A stretch of DNA of 64,000 nucleotides from Bacillota bacterium (GCA_023454175.1 JAEXRW010000009.1:79934-143933); one strand, 5' to 3'; counted from the stretch's first letter, positions 34,082 to 43,186 are shown. Numbers and translations are program-made. Notes: generated from the letters alone by a model not told the origin.

Positions 34082-34894
34082 ATGAAAAAAATACTGGCAG
34101 CTTTTATTTCGGTGCTGGCAATCCTTGTACTGGCGTCCTGTTCCCAGGTCCCTCCGAAGGCCATCCCTACATCGTATATATTGCCGTCTATTCCACAATT
34201 ACAATCCCAGCGTACTTTCTACCCCTTCCCCCGTCCTTCGATTCCGACACCGCCCCCTTTACGTACATACCATCCTTTCATTCCGCTTCATAACCCTGCT
34301 TGGCCGTATGTAAAAATGAAAGAAAACTGGCTCTCATCACTGACCTTCAGCAGAGGCCTTTTGAGCCCCGTTTTTTCCAGCACGACCACCCGTTATAAAT
34401 TGGAGCTTTTCGAAGATACCGACAACGTCACCATCACCGCATTGACCCGTCCTTTTTCATTTGCCAAGGCCAGTTATCCAGAAAAAGTAAAGCTGAAAAA
34501 GGGCGAAACCAAAAAGGTCACTGTGAAGGTACGTTCCGAGTCGGGCAAGTACAGGTATTACCGTATCACTATCCACCGCGCGCCCTCCAGCAATGCCGCT
34601 TTAGCGTCCATCGACTTGGGATCGCCTTCGTGCAGCCTTTCGCCCGCGTTTGACCCAGCGGTGGTTTCTTATACCGTCTTACTGCCGCCTGGCATCACAT
34701 CGCTGAAGGTAACTGCAAAACCGGCTGATAAACTTTCCAAGGTGGCAGTGCAGGCCAGTATAAATGGCACTGCAAAGAAAACAAACAAGATTAATGTGCT
34801 GCCCGGCCAAACAGCCTTCGTGACCATCTACGTCACTGCCCAGTCAGGGTATAAAATGGAATATGACGTTACGATATCTGCCGCCGGACCCTGA
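34082..34894 (+). CDS. lipoprotein with two cadherin-like beta-sandwich domains
   Basis: A 270-residue exported lipoprotein (lipobox LASC, C20). A Pro/Tyr/Phe-rich linker runs to about residue 78 (FYPFPRPSIPTPPP). Two domains follow with the cadherin-like beta-sandwich (Cadherin-like, PF12733) pattern: 'LSSLTFSRGLLSPVFSSTTTR' with 'GKYRYYRITIHR' near 82-165, and 'ALASIDLGSPSCSLSPAFDP' with 'YDVTISAAGP' near 170-268. They are common in clostridial surface proteins and probably bind or present other proteins. GGGGGTG before ATG. Confidence 0.85.
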   Translation: MKKILAAFISVLAILVLASCSQVPPKAIPTSYILPSIPQLQSQRTFYPFPRPSIPTPPPLRTYHPFIPLHNPAWPYVKMKENWLSSLTFSRGLLSPVFSSTTTRYKLELFEDTDNVTITALTRPFSFAKASYPEKVKLKKGETKKVTVKVRSESGKYRYYRITIHRAPSSNAALASIDLGSPSCSLSPAFDPAVVSYTVLLPPGITSLKVTAKPADKLSKVAVQASINGTAKKTNKINVLPGQTAFVTIYVTAQSGYKMEYDVTISAAGP

Positions 34895-35061
34895 TTACAT
34901 TCAGAAGGGAACCCTCTAGATCCCAAAACCGAACACCCGTATATGACAAGGCCACGTGCCTGATGTATGTGCTTCATGCGATGGAGGCCTGCTCATTCTC
35001 CACGATGATGGGCTGCGTGGCGATGGTTGAATGGGCAGGCAAGACGGTCTGAGTGTCAACC

Positions 35062-35094
35062 AAGCCGCGGGAAAGATCCTACGGCTTTTTTATA
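35062..35094 (+). terminator. weak hairpin terminator
   Basis: AAGCCG / CGGCTT (6 bp) around a 14-nt loop, followed by TTTTTTAT. It may end the cadherin-like lipoprotein transcript, although it is 170 bp past the stop. Confidence 0.4.
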
Positions 35095-35114
35095 TCTGCA
35101 GGAATGGAAGATTA

Positions 35115-35123
35115 TGCTATAAT
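35115..35123 (+). promoter_or_regulatory. extended -10 promoter
   Basis: TGC-TATAAT directly before GGGGGTGAT and ATG of the next lipoprotein; the leader is about 15 nt. Confidence 0.6.
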
Positions 35124-35143
35124 ACAGGAAAGGGGGTGATACG

Positions 35144-35812
35144 ATGCGGAGGCTTCCCATTATTACCGTTTGTGCCATCATCATTGCTATCCTGCTGTCA
35201 GGGTGTGGGCCGGCACAGGCGATCTATATCGACCTGGGCGATCCAAAGCCATCGGCATCAACCACGGCATCTTTCTCCGATACAGATCCAAACGCCACCC
35301 CGGGCCCCAGCGCCACATCGGACCGGAGCGCGTACGTAGATGAAAAAGAGGCGCGAAAGGCGTACAAGCCCACCAGCACGTTTGCAACAGCCGATGAGAA
35401 GGACTTCACCACGGCGGGAAACGGCGCGGCTGTGATATGCAACGGGGACTTTTCGATCTCATTGCCTGCGGGGAGCAAGTATTACTGCCTGAAAGACAAT
35501 ACGGATATAACGGCTTTCCTGGTGAAGTACAAAGGTACGGATATCACCATCATGCAAACAAATGTGAAGCCTGAGGACGTACTCGCAATCGACCAGCCAA
35601 TCCTGCCGGATATGCGCAAAGGCGAAGAATCGTATAACGAGATGAAATTTACATTCCTGGGTTACGCCAGCGGCAAGGACTATTACCGCTATGACTATTA
35701 CTTCAATGCCTATAAAGCATATTACTGCATATCGTTCAGTGCGAAAGCGGGCGTGGATATGGGCCAGGAGATCAAAGCTTTATTGGACTCTCTCAAACTG
35801 ATGGCACCATGA
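35144..35812 (+). CDS. lipoprotein, function unknown
   Basis: A 222-residue lipoprotein (lipobox LLSGC, C21). Residues 22-80 are a Ser/Thr/Ala/Pro linker. The mature domain begins near residue 95 with GDFSISLPAGSKYY, followed by FLVKYKGTDITIM and YRYDYYFNAYKAYYCISFSAK; it looks like a two-layer sandwich of the DUF4367 or PsbP-type kind, but I cannot assign it. GGGGGTGAT and an extended -10 promoter precede it. Confidence 0.72.
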   Translation: MRRLPIITVCAIIIAILLSGCGPAQAIYIDLGDPKPSASTTASFSDTDPNATPGPSATSDRSAYVDEKEARKAYKPTSTFATADEKDFTTAGNGAAVICNGDFSISLPAGSKYYCLKDNTDITAFLVKYKGTDITIMQTNVKPEDVLAIDQPILPDMRKGEESYNEMKFTFLGYASGKDYYRYDYYFNAYKAYYCISFSAKAGVDMGQEIKALLDSLKLMAP

Positions 35813-35883
35813 CAATGATACCAGACCGGGGAATAGTATAGCGTACCAATATAGAGTCATTTAAGCACAATTGGAGCTAAACC

Positions 35884-36402
35884 ATGAGCGAGCCCATCTG
35901 CACACCCGGATATGACCGCGTCGCCTGCCTATCCGCCGTGCTGGAGGAGATGGAAAAATACCTCGCCTCCCCCGCCGATATCCTGTGGCAGCTGGGCCTT
36001 ATTGAAACCGGAGAAAACGCCCGCGCCGTCTTTCCCCTTCTTTTCGACGCGAAGGTGCTGCATGCGCGGTGCCTGTACGAATTCTTCCACAACACGCGTA
36101 CGCTCTCGAAGGAGGGCGGCAGGGTGTACAACGGCATAAACATCCTGTGCACGGACTACGGGTACCGGCCAACGGCAGACAAACGGAGATTTTACCGATT
36201 AAAGACGGAGCTGGACGAACAGGCGGTGCACCTGACGGTTGTGCGGGATGGGACGCTGGATAAAGGGCGGATCATGGTGGAACTGGACGGTTTCCTGCTG
36301 CCCGACATCACCGGTTTCCTGACGTTCATTCACGGTAATGCGGAATATGACGGTTTTAGGCCAAAAACAGAGCTATTACTGTCGAAAACGGTGAGAAAAT
36401 GA
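35884..36402 (+). CDS. hypothetical protein
   Basis: A 172-residue cytosolic protein not recognised. The first 60 residues are helical (VACLSAVLEEMEKYLASPADILWQL), the centre contains AKVLHARCLYEFFHNTRTLSKEGGRVYNG, and the end is a beta-rich segment. No metal or nucleotide motif. ATG follows GGAGCTAAACC. The gene is alone between a lipoprotein gene and the MazG-like gene on the other strand. Confidence 0.55.
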   Translation: MSEPICTPGYDRVACLSAVLEEMEKYLASPADILWQLGLIETGENARAVFPLLFDAKVLHARCLYEFFHNTRTLSKEGGRVYNGINILCTDYGYRPTADKRRFYRLKTELDEQAVHLTVVRDGTLDKGRIMVELDGFLLPDITGFLTFIHGNAEYDGFRPKTELLLSKTVRK

Positions 36403-36495
36403 AAACGCCGCCATACACAAGATACAGCGGCATACCCAAAACGGGATACAACATATTGTAAACTGGTCACGGTAAACGGTTGACGGGAAATCAGG

Positions 36496-36825
36496 TTAAC
36501 CTTCCTTGCGGTTCAGGCTGCGCTCCACCGAAAAGCCTTCGGGGTAGCGCGCCTTGAGCTTGGCGATATTCTCCTGCGCCACCTCGTCCATGCTGAAGCC
36601 CAGCACATGGCACCCCTTTGCTGCGTACCAGAGGATATCCCCCAGTTCCTTTTTCACCTTTGCCAGGTCCAGCGGGTGCCCCTGGCTCAGGTGCTTTTTG
36701 ATCAGGTCCGCCACCTCCCCGGCCTCCCCCGCCAGCCCCAGGCCCACATCGGCCAGCTGCAGGTCGTGGTTGTCGGTATCGTGGTTCGTGGTCATGGCCA
36801 GCCTTTTGTATTCGTCGAAGTTCAT
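36496..36825 (-). CDS. MazG-like nucleotide pyrophosphohydrolase
   Basis: A 109-residue all-alpha NTP pyrophosphohydrolase. GLGLAGEAGEVADLIKKHLSQG and KVKKELGDILWYAAKGC give the conserved EExxE-type acidic metal residues (E-A-G-E and E-L-G-D). Such enzymes cleave nucleoside triphosphates to monophosphates and may clear damaged nucleotides. GGGGGTACGCGC precedes ATG at 36825. A hairpin terminator lies between it and the alcohol dehydrogenase. Confidence 0.88.
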   Translation of the reverse strand: MNFDEYKRLAMTTNHDTDNHDLQLADVGLGLAGEAGEVADLIKKHLSQGHPLDLAKVKKELGDILWYAAKGCHVLGFSMDEVAQENIAKLKARYPEGFSVERSLNRKEG

Positions 36826-36872
36826 GCGCGTACCCCCAAAAACATCATTGGAACGATTATACCATACAAACG

Positions 36873-36905
36873 AAACAGCCGGAGGGATCAATGCCCCGGC
36901 TGTTT
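36873..36905 (-). terminator. intrinsic terminator
   Basis: A 10-bp stem AAACAGCCGG / CCGGCTGTTT with a 13-nt loop, just after the alcohol dehydrogenase stop on the minus strand and before the MazG-like gene. Confidence 0.7.
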
Positions 36906-36930
36906 GCAATCCATTAATCCGGTATCCCTT

Positions 36931-38100
36931 TTACTCGGCCAGCTTGTAGATGGCCAGCACGTCCTTTTCGCCCAGCTTGACAAAGTTGCCGATGGTGGTA
37001 TGGGGCGCGGCGCAGCACTTGCGCGCCATCTCGGCGATGCGCTCGCTGCCGGTGCCCAGCTCCCGCAGGTTCACGGGCATGCCGATGCGGCGGAAGAAAG
37101 CCTCGGTCCGTGCGATGCCTTCCAGCGCCATGGCCTCTTCATCCATGTCCACCGGCACGCCGAAGACCCGGTTGGCATACTGCGCGAAGCGGCGGACGTC
37201 GTGCTTGTATACATATTTCATCCACGCGGGGAATATCACGGCCAGTCCCGCGCCGTGGGCCACATCATAGATGGCGGAAAGCTCATGTTCGATGCCATGG
37301 GAGGCCCAGTCCTGCTCGCGGCCCGTTGCGAGGGAATTATCATGCGCCACCTTGCACGCCCACATGATCTGTGCCCGCGCATCGTAATGGCCCGGCTCAT
37401 GGATGGCCACGGGGGTAAAGCGCACGAGCGTCTCCATGGCGGACTCGATGAGCCTGTCGGTGAGGTAGACCCCCTGCGTATTGGTGAAATACCGTTCGAG
37501 GCAGTGCGCGAGGGCATCCGCGGCGCCCGCGGCGGTGAGGTACGGGTTCAGGCTGTAGGTCCATTCCGGGTCCAGCAGGGACCATACGGGGCGGAGGAAG
37601 TCACCGTTGTAGGAGGTCTTGATGAGCCCTTCCTCCTTGGTGATCACGCAGCCGATGCTGCTCTCGCTGCCCGCGCCGGGGATGGTGAGGATCGTCGCGA
37701 GGGGTAGCACGTCGGTGGGGCTGGCCTTCCCGGTGAAGGCGTCCCATATATCCCCGTCATACAGGGCGCCCAGCGCGATGGCCTTGGCCGCGTCGATGAC
37801 GCTGCCTCCGCCCGCCGCCAGCACGAAATCGATGCCTTCCTCCTTGCAGATCTTCACGCCCTGGTACACGCTCCCGAGCCGAGGGTTGGGCAGCACGCCC
37901 GAAAGCTCGGAAAAGGGCACGCCTGCCTTTTGGAAAGCGGCGGCGATCTGGCTGTAGAGGCCCGAGCCTTTCAGGTATTTGGAGCCGTAGACCAGCAGCG
38001 CCTTCTTCTTGACGCTTTTTTTCAGGAGTGCGGGCAGCTCGGATATCACGCCCTTGCCGAAATAGACTGTTGTGGGGTTGCAGTAGACTTCGTTGATCAT
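36931..38100 (-). CDS. iron-containing alcohol dehydrogenase
   Basis: Group III alcohol dehydrogenase of 389 residues (butanol dehydrogenase/YqhD type). AAGGGSVIDAAKAIA binds NAD(P)H, ADALAHCLERY gives the first metal Asp and His, and HGIEHELSAIYDVAHGAGLAV the others. It should reduce an aldehyde to an alcohol with NAD(P)H. ATG 38100 has GGAGG 11 bp upstream. It is transcribed alone and ends in a hairpin. Confidence 0.95.
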   Translation of the reverse strand: MINEVYCNPTTVYFGKGVISELPALLKKSVKKKALLVYGSKYLKGSGLYSQIAAAFQKAGVPFSELSGVLPNPRLGSVYQGVKICKEEGIDFVLAAGGGSVIDAAKAIALGALYDGDIWDAFTGKASPTDVLPLATILTIPGAGSESSIGCVITKEEGLIKTSYNGDFLRPVWSLLDPEWTYSLNPYLTAAGAADALAHCLERYFTNTQGVYLTDRLIESAMETLVRFTPVAIHEPGHYDARAQIMWACKVAHDNSLATGREQDWASHGIEHELSAIYDVAHGAGLAVIFPAWMKYVYKHDVRRFAQYANRVFGVPVDMDEEAMALEGIARTEAFFRRIGMPVNLRELGTGSERIAEMARKCCAAPHTTIGNFVKLGEKDVLAIYKLAE

Positions 38101-38370
38101 CGCTTATCTATCCTCCATGGCTTATTCAATAATGAACGTATGTGAAAATTATAGTACAACGCCGCAGAGAGTACAACGGTATGGGGTGAGATGCGCAAGA
38201 TTTAGACAGGATCGGGAGAGGGCAACGGGAAGATCAAGGTGCTCCCTGTGTGAGGGACGACCAAGCCTTTTTCTTTTTATCCTGCGTAAACCAGTGGATG
38301 GTACATAAGGATAGGTTGGTATGACCGGGTAGCCCTGCCGGGCCAAAAGAGAGCGGATGAACTCTCCTGA

Positions 38371-38814
38371 TCATTCATCCGGCTCGTCCTCCTCCTGGTA
38401 GGTGCTTTCCAATCGCAGATCTGTCTTGTATTTCATAGCGTACTCCATTGCTGCATTAAAGACATCAAAGAAGTCACGGCCATACGCAGTCACGTAGTAT
38501 TTGGACATGTCTGTGATGTGTTTGGATATCTTATCGCCCCAGGGAGGCCTTTTGCTCCTGTCTTTCCGGTCCCATACAAGGGCGCTGGGCGGAAAGGCGG
38601 AAAGCTTCAGGCGGATCTCCTCCAGCTCCGCCTTCAGCTTCGGCATATTCTTCCAGGCGACCTTGCCGGCATAAAGATCCTGCATCAGGGTGGGATAGGT
38701 ATCCCCCCATGTGCCTTTTTCCAGCAGGCAATGGATGGTATCAAAGAAACTGATCGTCAGTTCGTATTCACCGATGGGATATATGACTTCTCCCGTCCGC
38801 AGGTGTATGGACAT
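38371..38814 (-). CDS. Imm70-type immunity protein
   Basis: A 147-residue cytosolic protein matching immunity protein 70 (Imm70): ISFFDTIHCLLEKGTWGDTYPTLMQDLYAGKV, VWDRKDRSKRPPWGDKISKHIT and DMSKYYVTAYGRDFFDVFNAAM. Imm70 proteins protect against a co-secreted toxin of a polymorphic or contact-dependent system. No toxin gene is near, so this is an orphan. ATG at 38814 has GAGGTG five bases before it. It follows the AT-rich gene 38870-39664 on the same strand. Confidence 0.82.
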   Translation of the reverse strand: MSIHLRTGEVIYPIGEYELTISFFDTIHCLLEKGTWGDTYPTLMQDLYAGKVAWKNMPKLKAELEEIRLKLSAFPPSALVWDRKDRSKRPPWGDKISKHITDMSKYYVTAYGRDFFDVFNAAMEYAMKYKTDLRLESTYQEEDEPDE

Positions 38815-38869
38815 GATACTCACCTCTTTATACTCTGTTCAATAGGATTAAAACAGTGTGATCTGATAG

Positions 38870-39664
38870 TTATTCGAAAAACCTACGGAATTGAGCAACA
38901 ACGAGTTCGGTATAAGAACCCAGACCTTGTAGCATTGGTATCAATTCATTAGACTTATTATTAATCAGTAATGATACAGTGGCGCGACACTCAACAGAGC
39001 CACTTATCTTCTTAATTGGAAATTTGGTTTTACAATCAAGAAGAATACAATTTGGTTCAAGAGGACCATCCCATATAATTACGTCAGGGGGCATTTGCTC
39101 TCCATCAGTAATCTCGAAAGAAAAAGAATGATTGATTTCTTTTGGAGCAAATAGAACAACAGAGGGTACGCGATGTTTATCAGAATTATTTAGCTCCTGA
39201 AGAAATAGTAATGGATCACTTTCGGGTGTGCCATTTTCAGGCGAGCCGTCCCGCTGAAAAGGTTGAAGCATCTCAATTAAAAGGGCTGGATTAGATGGCA
39301 ACTGGCTAAGACATGTACTTTTATATTGTGAGAAGCTTGCTTTATTTTTAGTTATGCAAAAGAAAATTGATTTTGGAACTTTTGGTGGATCATTTTTTAA
39401 ACGAGCCAAGGCGTAAACAAGATTATCAAGCAAAGAACGAAGATTATGAATAAACTCTCCAACCGTGAGGCTCCAATCATCAAGCGGAGCAGGTTCAGGG
39501 AAAGCATTAAGAAAAACGCGAAAACCTAAATCACCATCATGCTTCTCGCACCTAACCGATAGAAGGTTTCGTTCAGACCATAAGTTAATAGTTTCATTTA
39601 ATTGTTGCACTTGAATCTTAGCTCTTGATAATTTTAGGTCTACTGAACGTATAAAATCAGACAT
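38870..39664 (-). CDS. AT-rich hypothetical protein
   Basis: A 264-residue protein, notably poorer in GC than the neighbours, pointing to transfer. The segment EFIHNLRSLLDNLVYAL is followed further on by ELNNSDKHR, a pairing I have seen in many unassigned bacterial proteins of mobile regions; the conserved Arg-His-like positions recall a HEPN-type core. ATG at 39664 has GGGGGAAACTG upstream. Its downstream neighbour is Imm70-like, so both may be a small acquired island. Confidence 0.55.
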   Translation of the reverse strand: MSDFIRSVDLKLSRAKIQVQQLNETINLWSERNLLSVRCEKHDGDLGFRVFLNAFPEPAPLDDWSLTVGEFIHNLRSLLDNLVYALARLKNDPPKVPKSIFFCITKNKASFSQYKSTCLSQLPSNPALLIEMLQPFQRDGSPENGTPESDPLLFLQELNNSDKHRVPSVVLFAPKEINHSFSFEITDGEQMPPDVIIWDGPLEPNCILLDCKTKFPIKKISGSVECRATVSLLINNKSNELIPMLQGLGSYTELVVAQFRRFFE

Positions 39665-39749
39665 CAGTTTCCCCCATTTATGCGATAATTGGAAACTAGC
39701 TATAATTATAACATTCATGTGATCGCATTTATGTCTTTCTATAGACAAA

Positions 39750-39774
39750 AAAAGAGCGGTTTGATCCGCTCTCT
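39750..39774 (-). terminator. intrinsic terminator of degV
   Basis: AGAGCGG / CCGCTCT (7 bp, 6-nt loop) followed on the minus strand by TTTTTTTG, about 20 bp beyond the degV stop. Confidence 0.8.
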
Positions 39775-39793
39775 TTGCCCTGTTGAATGGTTA

Positions 39794-40663
39794 TTATGCT
39801 TTTACCTTGTACAGTATGCCCAGGGTATTCTGCCCGCAGTGGCTGGTGATCACGCTGCCCGCGCGCGTCTCGGTGATATGCTGGAATGGCTGCAGGGACC
39901 GGATCTTTTCTGCCACCTGCTGCACGGTCTCGGGCGTGCAGCCCGTGTGCGTGATGAAAATACGGTCCAGCACCAGGTCGTTCCGGCCTGTGAGCTGCTG
40001 CTCCACATATTTGTCCAATACCTTGGAAAGCGTCCCGCGGAATTTCTCTCCCACGCCCATCTGCCCGTCCTTCACCAGGATGCTGGGCTTCAGGCTGAGG
40101 AGGTTGGCCCCCAGCATCTGCAGGGACGTGCACCTGCCGCCCTTATACAGGTAATCCAGCCGCTCGATGATGAAGCTGGCGCGCACCCTGGGCGTGAGCG
40201 TGTTGAGGTACGCCGCGGTCTCCTTCGCGCCCATGCCCTGTTCACCCAGCATGGCCGCTTCCAGTACGGCGTGTCCGGTGGCCGAGGAGAGGTTCAGCGA
40301 ATCCACCACCTCCACGCCTGGGATGCCCTCGCGCGCGATAAATCCCTCACGGGCGATCATGGCGTTTTGGTAGCTGCAGGACATGTGGTGGGAGATATTG
40401 ATGTGCAGCGCTTCCAGCCCCTGCTCCCGCGCCTGCCTGAAGATTTTTTGATAGTCTTCGGTGGTGCATGCGGCGGTGGTGGGCAGCTTGCCCGTTTTGT
40501 CCACGTAGGCGTAGATGTCCTCGGGTGAGATATCCACCCCGTCCCGGTAGGTCTTGTCACCCAGGTTCACATACAGCGGCGTAATGATGACGCCGTACGC
40601 CCGGATGAGTTCGGGGGAAAGGTCGCAGGTGCTGTCCGCAGACAGCTGGAACTTTCTCTCCAT
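39794..40663 (-). CDS. DegV family fatty acid-binding protein
   Basis: A 289-residue DegV (FakB) protein, which holds a fatty acid so the FakA kinase can phosphorylate its head. LSADSTCDLSPELI opens it, TTAACTTEDYQKIF and VDSLNLSSATGHAV carry the Ser/Thr and Arg contacts, and FIIERLDYLYKGGR is the core. No fakA is near. ATG 40663 has GGAGG eight bases upstream. A terminator follows. Confidence 0.93.
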   Translation of the reverse strand: MERKFQLSADSTCDLSPELIRAYGVIITPLYVNLGDKTYRDGVDISPEDIYAYVDKTGKLPTTAACTTEDYQKIFRQAREQGLEALHINISHHMSCSYQNAMIAREGFIAREGIPGVEVVDSLNLSSATGHAVLEAAMLGEQGMGAKETAAYLNTLTPRVRASFIIERLDYLYKGGRCTSLQMLGANLLSLKPSILVKDGQMGVGEKFRGTLSKVLDKYVEQQLTGRNDLVLDRIFITHTGCTPETVQQVAEKIRSLQPFQHITETRAGSVITSHCGQNTLGILYKVKA

Positions 40664-40710
40664 CCCTTGTACCTCCAGATGCAAATTTAAAAAAGATGAT
40701 TTCAGGGGTT

Positions 40711-40719
40711 ATTATAGCA
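40711..40719 (-). promoter_or_regulatory. extended -10 promoter of degV
   Basis: TGC-TATAAT on the minus strand, 48 bp before the degV start; no clear -35. Confidence 0.5.
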
Positions 40720-40975
40720 TCCTTCAACCGCACGGCGAAACAGAAAATTATGACGGATGTTCTGGTATTACCGTGATAAAATTATTATTGATACTCCTAT
40801 TAGCGGGCAACGGCCGCCCACCCCCTATTGCCCCGATATATGATGAAACACCCGATACAATATGCCCCTTTGGAGTTATAGGATGTTTGCCAGCCCCTCT
40901 GGTATATAGATAATGAAGGATAGCCTTTGCAACCACTTACGGCGGGCTTTAATATATTTACAAAGGAGAACAAGA

Positions 40976-41413
40976 ATGTTTGAAGTAAGGTTTTGTGACG
41001 ACGCTGATGATGAACTGTTAAAATTCGCCGTGATCATTGCATGGTCCGGCGGGAAATGGGTATTCTGCAGGCACAGGGACAGGGATACGTACGAGATACC
41101 GGGCGGCCACCGGGAAAAAGGCGAGGCCATTCTGGATACTGCAAAACGCGAATTGTATGAAGAAACGGGCGCTCTGGATTTCACGATAGTACCTGTCTGC
41201 GTATACGTGGTAACGGGCAAAAACAGGGTCAGCGGTACAGGAGAAGAGACCTTCGGAAAGCTGTTCTATGCTGAGATTACTGCGTTTGAAGAGTCACTGC
41301 ACAGTGAAATAGAAGAAGTCATAATATCAAGCGATCTGCCCGAAAAATGGACATATCCCACCATACAGCCCAGACTGCTGGAAAAAACAAGGGAACTCGG
41401 ATTCATTAAGTGA
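40976..41413 (+). CDS. NUDIX hydrolase
   Basis: A 145-residue Nudix enzyme. GGHREKGEAILDTAKRELYEETG is a full Nudix box with the metal-binding Glu residues. It cleaves a nucleoside diphosphate linked to another moiety, perhaps an oxidised nucleotide. AAAGGAG lies seven bases before ATG at 40976, so the longer reading upstream is not used. It faces the DUF4180 gene convergently. Confidence 0.92.
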   Translation: MFEVRFCDDADDELLKFAVIIAWSGGKWVFCRHRDRDTYEIPGGHREKGEAILDTAKRELYEETGALDFTIVPVCVYVVTGKNRVSGTGEETFGKLFYAEITAFEESLHSEIEEVIISSDLPEKWTYPTIQPRLLEKTRELGFIK

Positions 41414-41426
41414 GCCTTTCAGCCCA

Positions 41427-41786
41427 TCATCCACCTGCCAGCCAGTCCAGCGCCACCTCCCGCTTTTGGAAAACGCGGAAGGTGCTGCCCCGGTTGGATT
41501 CCCCCACCATCTCCCCGAAACGCCCCTGCGAAGAGATGTCCGCAGGCAGCACGGCGGCGACGCGGAGGCCGTAATTTACGAACTTCTGCAGCACCGCGCC
41601 GGCGAGGCCGTTGCGCAGGCGGAAGAATTCATCGGGCAGGGATCCTGCATCCAGCAGGATGCGGCCGGTCCCGTGCTCCATCGAGAGGGCCACGAGTTCC
41701 AGCGCGTCGTTTTCGCTTTGCAGCTGCATGCCCGCGCCGCAGACGATGACGGGCGAAGCATCATGCATTTCGATATGGTGATTCAT
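41427..41786 (-). CDS. DUF4180 domain-containing protein
   Basis: A 119-residue protein of the DUF4180 family: LLDAGSLPDEFFRLRNGLAGAVLQKFVNYGLRVAAVL, with the ESNRGSTFRVF and ALDWL ends. The STAS-like fold suggests a regulatory role. ATG at 41786 has GAGGCAGG seven bases upstream; the 22-codon extension has no site. Function unknown. Confidence 0.87.
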   Translation of the reverse strand: MNHHIEMHDASPVIVCGAGMQLQSENDALELVALSMEHGTGRILLDAGSLPDEFFRLRNGLAGAVLQKFVNYGLRVAAVLPADISSQGRFGEMVGESNRGSTFRVFQKREVALDWLAGG

Positions 41787-41980
41787 CACTGGGCCTGCCT
41801 CATATTGTATTTGGGAATTAGCTTTCAGGAATAAATATTCGTTCCTTGGCATTATTTCACCTTTTCAAGCGGGGATTTATTCAAGTAAACGGGATATTGT
41901 AACGAAATATAAATAGAGTTTGCTACCGATTGGTAGTAAAGTAAATATCAAATTGCGATTTTGTTTGCAGGAGAAATGAT

Positions 41981-42427
41981 ATGGCAGCAGCCGACAAGTA
42001 TCCGTTACCAAACTTTTATAACGCCTTTTTGACAGCTTTGAATGTAGGTAAACCCATCGCTTATTCATTTATTTATTTTCAAAGAATTGCCGGATATTTG
42101 AAACAGCATTCCGAAGATCACCAATGCCCTTATTGTGTTCTTGAGTTTGAGGAGCCCATAGGTTCACCGGAGTGGCTGGTTACACGGGGGACCCTGTGTC
42201 CGTGCTATCAGACGGTAAATCTGATCATGGATGGAAAAAAGGTGGCCTCAACGAGACTCATTCGGTTTGATAAATGCATCAACGAATGCTGCCACACCTT
42301 TTATATCCCGCAGCCCGAGGATTACAAAAGCCAAAACTACATTCCTGTATGTGATTATTTGAATGGCAAGGGATTCGATTATGAAGAGTATTATGCTGCG
42401 AAGGATCAGCTGATGGAACGGTTATAA
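41981..42427 (+). CDS. hypothetical Cys-rich protein
   Basis: A 148-residue cytosolic protein with cysteine pairs CPYC (res 49-52), CPC (74-76) and CC (about 105), probably a zinc-binding or redox fold. No family recognised. AGGAGAA precedes ATG. Somewhat AT-rich. It stands alone. Confidence 0.55.
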   Translation: MAAADKYPLPNFYNAFLTALNVGKPIAYSFIYFQRIAGYLKQHSEDHQCPYCVLEFEEPIGSPEWLVTRGTLCPCYQTVNLIMDGKKVASTRLIRFDKCINECCHTFYIPQPEDYKSQNYIPVCDYLNGKGFDYEEYYAAKDQLMERL

Positions 42428-42849
42428 GGAGACTCACCATAGAATTTGATATGAAGCACGCTGCACTTCCCTTGTATATGTCTTTGCATATAATAGTAGG
42501 CGATGGTGCGGAGTATGCCCGCCCATAATGCGATTCTAAAGCGAATCAATTCGTATCAAGAGCCCCCTGTCTTTCATAAGAACGAGGGGGTTTTCTGTTC
42601 AGCCACGGTAATGGCAAACATTCAAAAAATCCGGAGCCGTAAAAACCAGGCGGCCACTGCAATTCTTGCAGACGCATGCACATTCCACTAAAACAAGCCG
42701 CACCGCAGGATCACTCCGTGCGGTGCGAATATAGTGGAAAGTGAGGGGCTAGTTTTGTCAGCCATAATATACCTGAAACTGGCTCAATAGTCAATACCCA
42801 ATCTGGATCCTTGGCCAATTTAAATCCCCGTTTGCTTCCGTTTCCCGTA
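42428..42849. other. intergenic region with terminator-like hairpins
   Basis: A TATAAT at 42489-42494 is followed by a hairpin with a T-tract at 42561-42595 (CCCCCT / AGGGGG then TTTTC), which could frame a short RNA of about 95 nt. A second 9-bp hairpin CGCACCGCA / TGCGGTGCG is at 42698-42727. A 62-codon frame at 42503 has no ribosome site. Confidence 0.45.
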
Positions 42850-43104
42850 TCAGCCCTGGGAAATGGCGGGCATCAGCCAGAGCCAGTCGCCGCCTTTGAG
42901 GTCCCTGTCGCTGTTGGAGGCGATATCCACCTTCATCCCGTTGTGTATGAGCATGATATCGTCCTGGCCCGGCAGGGGTGCACCCAGCCGCTGCTGGGCA
43001 TTTTCGAGCAGTTCCTTTACTGTGGCATCCTCGGAGAGTTCCATCTCCATGTCCTGCGAACCCGTGAAACCGCCGATGGGAAAGACCTTCAGATGTACCT
43101 TCAT
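42850..43104 (-). CDS. MoaD/ThiS-like beta-grasp protein
   Basis: An 84-residue ubiquitin-like beta-grasp protein: MKVHLKVFPIGGFTG, ELSEDATVKELLENAQQRLG, MLIHNGMKVDIASNSDRDLKGGDWLWLMP. Sulfur-carrier relatives end in Gly-Gly, but this one ends in AISQG, a single Gly, so it may not be adenylated. No molybdopterin or thiazole genes lie near. The ribosome site is poor. Role unknown. Confidence 0.72.
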   Translation of the reverse strand: MKVHLKVFPIGGFTGSQDMEMELSEDATVKELLENAQQRLGAPLPGQDDIMLIHNGMKVDIASNSDRDLKGGDWLWLMPAISQG

Positions 43105-43186
43105 TCGTTGTCGGAGGCGAATATGGCCCCCTGTCCTCCTGCAGTGCTGGATACCGCCGTGATCGGCGGCATCTTTTTGTTACAAT

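Noticed and set aside
33664..34164. 166-codon minus frame between ABC and lipoprotein genes
   Set aside because: No ribosome site; it covers the ABC terminator and the lipoprotein signal peptide.
42503..42691. 62-codon plus frame
   Set aside because: No ribosome site, and a terminator-like hairpin lies inside it.
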